From contig NC_008816.1 in NCBI RefSeq assembly GCF_000015645.1, positions 1,550,001 through 1,614,000 on the forward strand: 64,000 nucleotides of DNA, written 5' to 3'. A program made the translations under genes and the position numbers. The notes beneath the pieces were generated by a model. That model did not search any database. It was not told the origin of the DNA and saw only the letters and a list, made by a program, of their open reading frames with translations. Below are positions 60,909 through 64,000 of the stretch, piece after piece; the stretch's first letter is position 1; every line of letters starts with the position of its first letter. The DNA is from Prochlorococcus marinus str. AS9601. Lineage in GTDB: Bacteria > Cyanobacteriota > Cyanobacteriia > PCC-6307 > Cyanobiaceae.

Positions 60909-61157
60909 TTATGCGACGTGTGGGGGCGTAGGATTGCTATATGAACTTAAAGGAAGTATTAGAGTAGCTATATTTTGATTCTTTTCAGGCCTTTTTTTCT
61001 TTGAGAATTTTTTCCCAAAAGGTACTCTTATAACATTAGTCCCCTCAATAGAACAAATATTTGAGTTATCTCCAGAAAAATTATTTACAAAATTTGGTAA
61101 GTTGACGTTTTTAACTGGCAGTCGCTTAACATTACCAGATTTAAAATCTTTGGTCAT
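60909..61157 (-). CDS. Small protein of unknown function, convergent with sqdX
   Basis: I do not recognise this 82-residue protein. It has no transmembrane helix, a mixed N-terminal half ('NVKRLPVKNVNLPNFVNNF'), a Lys cluster 'FGKKFSKKKRPEKN' near residues 48-61, and a less charged end 'LPLSSYSNPTPPHVA'. It lies 15 bp from the sqdX stop on the other strand and 130 bp downstream of gcvP on the same strand. Composition is that of a real, possibly nucleic-acid-binding or disordered protein, but chance cannot be excluded without comparative data. Confidence 0.6.
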   Translation of the reverse strand: MTKDFKSGNVKRLPVKNVNLPNFVNNFSGDNSNICSIEGTNVIRVPFGKKFSKKKRPEKNQNIATLILPLSSYSNPTPPHVA

Positions 61158-61286
61158 AGCTTCAAATACCCCAAAAAATTTGATGCTCGAATATTGTAAT
61201 AAAAAAATTTAAAAAAATTCTATAAGAAAATATTAAATTTTTATTCAAATTGATAATAACTAAGTATGTATAGGGACGCTAGTCCT

Positions 61287-64000
61287 TTAAGCACATTTTT
61301 TTTCTTCTAAAGTCTCATCTTGATTTACATTGCAAGAACAAATTAAATTGCGATCGCCATATGCATTATTGATCCTAGAAACTGAAGACCAAAACTTAAT
61401 AGTTGTTGGAGTTTTATAAGGGAAAGAAGCCTTTTCTTTTGAATAAGGATATTGCCAATTATCAGCAATTAACTCTTTCAACGTATGGGGAGAATTGCTT
61501 ATTACATTATTATTTTTTAATTCATAATTATTTTCTATTTCACTGATTTCTTCTCCAATCAATAGCATAGCCTCACAAAATCTATCTACTTCTGCCAAAC
61601 TTTCACTTTCAGTAGGCTCTATCATTATGGTTTCTGGCACAGGCCAACTAATAGTTGGGGCATGAAAACTATAATCAATTAATCGTTTAGCTAAATCATT
61701 GACACTCAATCCAGTTTTGGATTTTAAATCTCTAAAATCTAAAATACATTCATGTGCGACAAAATTATTTTTTCCTTTATAAAGAATCTTGAATTTATGT
61801 TTTAAGGAATGCGCAATATAATTTGCAGATAAAATTGCGTGCGAAGTTGCTTTCCTTAACCCACTAAGACCTGCCATTTTTATATACATCCAACTTATTG
61901 GAAGGATACTTGCACTCCCATGCTTGGCAGAAGATACGAAATTTAAACTATTAGATAAATTATTATCCATTAAAGAATGAGTAGGAAGGTACGGGCTTAA
62001 AGTTTCTGATGCAGCAACTGGACCTACTCCTGGACCACCACCTCCATGCGGAATGCAGAATGTTTTATGTAAGTTCAAATGACAAACATCAACCCCATAG
62101 TTTCCAGGTTTGCATAATCCAACCTGAGCGTTCAAATTTGCTCCATCTAAATAGACAAATCCTCCCACAGAATGAATTAAATCACATATCTTTCTGATTT
62201 GTAATTCAAAAACTCCATGAGTAGAGGGATAAGTCAACATAAGAGCCCCTATTTGGTTATCAAATTTCTTGACCTTAATTGACAAATCTTGATAATCAAT
62301 ATTTCCTTCGTCATCACATTCAACAGTTAACACGTCAAAACCTGCCATAACTGCACTAGCAGGATTTGTTCCATGAGCACTTTTTGGAATTAAACATTTT
62401 TTTCTTAACAGTTCACCTCTTGATTCAAAATAAGAATTAATTGCCAATAAACCTGCAAACTCTCCTTGAGAGCCTGCATTTGGTTGAAAAGAAACTGATT
62501 TTAAACCAACAATCTCACTTATCCATTTTTCTAGGTCAGATATAATTTTTGAATAGCCTTTAGTTTGATCTAGTGGGGAAAAAGGATGCATGGAAGATAA
62601 ATTAGCCCAAGAGACTGGATTTAACTCTGCTGCAGAATTTAACTTCATGGTACAGCTTCCCAATGGCATCATCCCATCTACCAAAGAAAAATCTTTTTCT
62701 GCAAGTCGGAATATATATCTCATTAATTCAGTTTCACTTTGATAATTTGTGAATATATCTTGCTGCATCCATTCACTGGATCTCAAAGCTAAACTTTCAA
62801 GATGAAATTCTTTATCAAATTTTATATGCTCTAAATCATCTTCTTTTTCTAAAAGGTTTGCTATGAAAGTCAAAATATCTTTTATTTCTTTTTCATTACT
62901 AAGCTCATCTAAAGAGATCCCAAAGCCAGTTGAATTTTCAATAGTTGATCCCAACGGCAAAATTCTTAAGTTGTAGCCATTTTTTAAAGCTTCATTATGG
63001 ATCCTCTGGGAGTGCTCAGAATAAACATCAACACTATCAAATCTTATCCCATCAGGAATATCAAAACCTAAAGCAGCTAAACTTGATTCTAAATTTATTC
63101 TCAACTCAACTAATCTCTTAGCAATTTGCGTTAATCCAGAGGGTCCATGATAAATAGCATAAAAAGAAGAAATTATGGCTAATAAAGATTGAGCAGTACA
63201 AATATTACTGGTGGCCTTTTCCCTTCTAATATGTTGCTCTCTTGTTTGCAATGCTAGTCTTAGAGATTTTTCTCCATTTTTAGAGAGAGTTTGCCCAACA
63301 ATTCTTCCGGGTATCAGCCTTTTATATTGCTCGCTACAAGCAAAATATGCTGCATGGGGACCGCCAAAACCCATTGGTACACCAAATCTTTGCATACTAC
63401 CCACTGCTACATCAACACCAAATTCAGAAATTGGTTTAATCAAAACTTGTGCTAGTGGATCAATACATGCCGTAACAATAATTTCTGATCGATGTGCTTG
63501 GGATATTAAGAATGTGGGATCATATAATTGACCATTTTTACCAGGTAATTGCAACAGCATTCCAAAAACATCATCATGATTAGGAAGGTTGCTTTGAGTA
63601 AAGCGTTTTAAAGATATTCCCAAAGGTTTTGCTCTGGTTTGTAGAACATTAAAAGTATGATCAAAAACATTTGACTCCACTAAGTAAACTTTTGAAGATT
63701 TATTTTTTCTTGCCGAAAAACTCATGGCCATGGATTCTGCTGCAGCAGTACCCTCATCCAACAAAGATGCATTGGCGACAGGGAATCCTGTTAGTTCACA
63801 AACAATAGTCTGAAAATTAAATAGAGCTTCTAATCTTCCTTGTGCAATTTCTGCTTGATATGGAGTATAAGACGTGTACCACCTTGGATTTTCAAGAACA
63901 TGTCTTTGGATTACTTTAGGCATATGATTGTCATAATAACCAAGACCTATAAGTGATCTCATTTTAGTATTTTTATTCGCAATCTCTTCTAATTCGTTTA
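61287..64000 (-). CDS. gcvP: Glycine dehydrogenase (decarboxylating), P-protein, N terminus outside window
   Basis: The P-protein of the glycine cleavage system decarboxylates glycine with PLP and passes the aminomethyl group to lipoyl H-protein. In photosynthetic cells it handles photorespiratory glycine. About 904 residues are visible; the frame continues past 64000, where about 60 N-terminal residues should follow. Both halves of the long single-chain form are present: N-terminal 'ENPRWYTSYTPYQAEIAQGR', and the C-terminal part with the PLP lysine in 'HLNLHKTFCIPHGGGGPG'. A Met at 63962 is internal, not the start. Confidence 0.97.
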   Translation of the reverse strand, partial: NELEEIANKNTKMRSLIGLGYYDNHMPKVIQRHVLENPRWYTSYTPYQAEIAQGRLEALFNFQTIVCELTGFPVANASLLDEGTAAAESMAMSFSARKNKSSKVYLVESNVFDHTFNVLQTRAKPLGISLKRFTQSNLPNHDDVFGMLLQLPGKNGQLYDPTFLISQAHRSEIIVTACIDPLAQVLIKPISEFGVDVAVGSMQRFGVPMGFGGPHAAYFACSEQYKRLIPGRIVGQTLSKNGEKSLRLALQTREQHIRREKATSNICTAQSLLAIISSFYAIYHGPSGLTQIAKRLVELRINLESSLAALGFDIPDGIRFDSVDVYSEHSQRIHNEALKNGYNLRILPLGSTIENSTGFGISLDELSNEKEIKDILTFIANLLEKEDDLEHIKFDKEFHLESLALRSSEWMQQDIFTNYQSETELMRYIFRLAEKDFSLVDGMMPLGSCTMKLNSAAELNPVSWANLSSMHPFSPLDQTKGYSKIISDLEKWISEIVGLKSVSFQPNAGSQGEFAGLLAINSYFESRGELLRKKCLIPKSAHGTNPASAVMAGFDVLTVECDDEGNIDYQDLSIKVKKFDNQIGALMLTYPSTHGVFELQIRKICDLIHSVGGFVYLDGANLNAQVGLCKPGNYGVDVCHLNLHKTFCIPHGGGGPGVGPVAASETLSPYLPTHSLMDNNLSNSLNFVSSAKHGSASILPISWMYIKMAGLSGLRKATSHAILSANYIAHSLKHKFKILYKGKNNFVAHECILDFRDLKSKTGLSVNDLAKRLIDYSFHAPTISWPVPETIMIEPTESESLAEVDRFCEAMLLIGEEISEIENNYELKNNNVISNSPHTLKELIADNWQYPYSKEKASFPYKTPTTIKFWSSVSRINNAYGDRNLICSCNVNQDETLEEKKCA

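Noticed and set aside
61272-61287. A 6 bp stem with a 4-base loop at the gcvP stop codon, as an intrinsic terminator.
   Set aside because: On the minus strand no T run follows. On the plus strand a T run follows some bases later, but no plus-strand gene ends there.

Overview
The window comes from the chromosome of a marine picocyanobacterium, almost certainly a high-light-adapted Prochlorococcus. The DNA is very AT-rich and the genes are packed tightly, usually with gaps below 150 bp. Cyanobacterial marker genes are present (psaC, psbZ, ycf37, ycf23, rpaB, a PlmA-type regulator, sqdB/sqdX), and the gene order is that of the picocyanobacterial core. I see no insertion sequence, prophage, CRISPR array, restriction system or hypervariable island. 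No gene-free stretch exceeds about 200 bp. The species call is from recognition, not from a search; the strain is not resolved.

Layout. 1-9 kb: glmS (3' part outside the window), psaC, acpP-fabF, tktA, thiC with a TPP riboswitch, then a minus-strand group ruvB / TPR lipoprotein-like protein / M20 amidohydrolase / small membrane protein. 9-20 kb: smpB, an Arg-rich orphan, lysS, rpaB, mreBCD, ssb, a DedA protein, ahcY, tsaE, a PfkB sugar kinase, an alpha/beta hydrolase and a group 2 sigma factor. 20-33 kb: mgtE, a gyrB-SH3-crcB-crcB operon, miaA, infC, a PlmA-type GntR regulator with cysE, secA, a GNAT acetyltransferase, an NTF2-like protein, tRNA-Gly(GCC), ribH and psbZ. 33-48 kb: mutS, cobH, holA, lysC, uvrB, ycf23, tilS, RNase J, and dapA-asd. 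48-64 kb: tig-clpP-clpX-dnaX, a glycosyltransferase with a SPOR-SpoIID protein, rpmI-rplT-ycf37-thiG, sqdB-sqdX, an orphan, and gcvP (5' part outside the window).

How the genes work together. Most are housekeeping: lysine/threonine precursor supply (lysC, asd, dapA), thiamin (thiC under a TPP riboswitch, thiG), cobalamin (cobH), riboflavin (ribH), cysteine (cysE), cell shape (MreBCD), replication and repair (gyrB, ssb, holA, dnaX, mutS, uvrB, ruvB), translation and tRNA modification (infC, rpmI, rplT, smpB, lysS, tilS, miaA, tsaE), proteostasis (tig, clpP, clpX, secA) and phosphorus-free membrane lipids (sqdB, sqdX, and perhaps the GT2 enzyme).

The window does not hold an obvious new defence or metabolic island. 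The most promising less-explained signals lie inside core genes. They are a strictly periodic Lys array at the trigger factor C terminus, an A8 run in dnaX where slippage in either direction would give a gamma-sized product, an Arg-rich C-terminal tip of RNase J that resembles the PNPase-recruiting peptide of cyanobacterial RNase E, a SPOR-SpoIID fusion, and two conserved-looking orphan proteins. All functional inferences are from reading the sequence; no database search was run.
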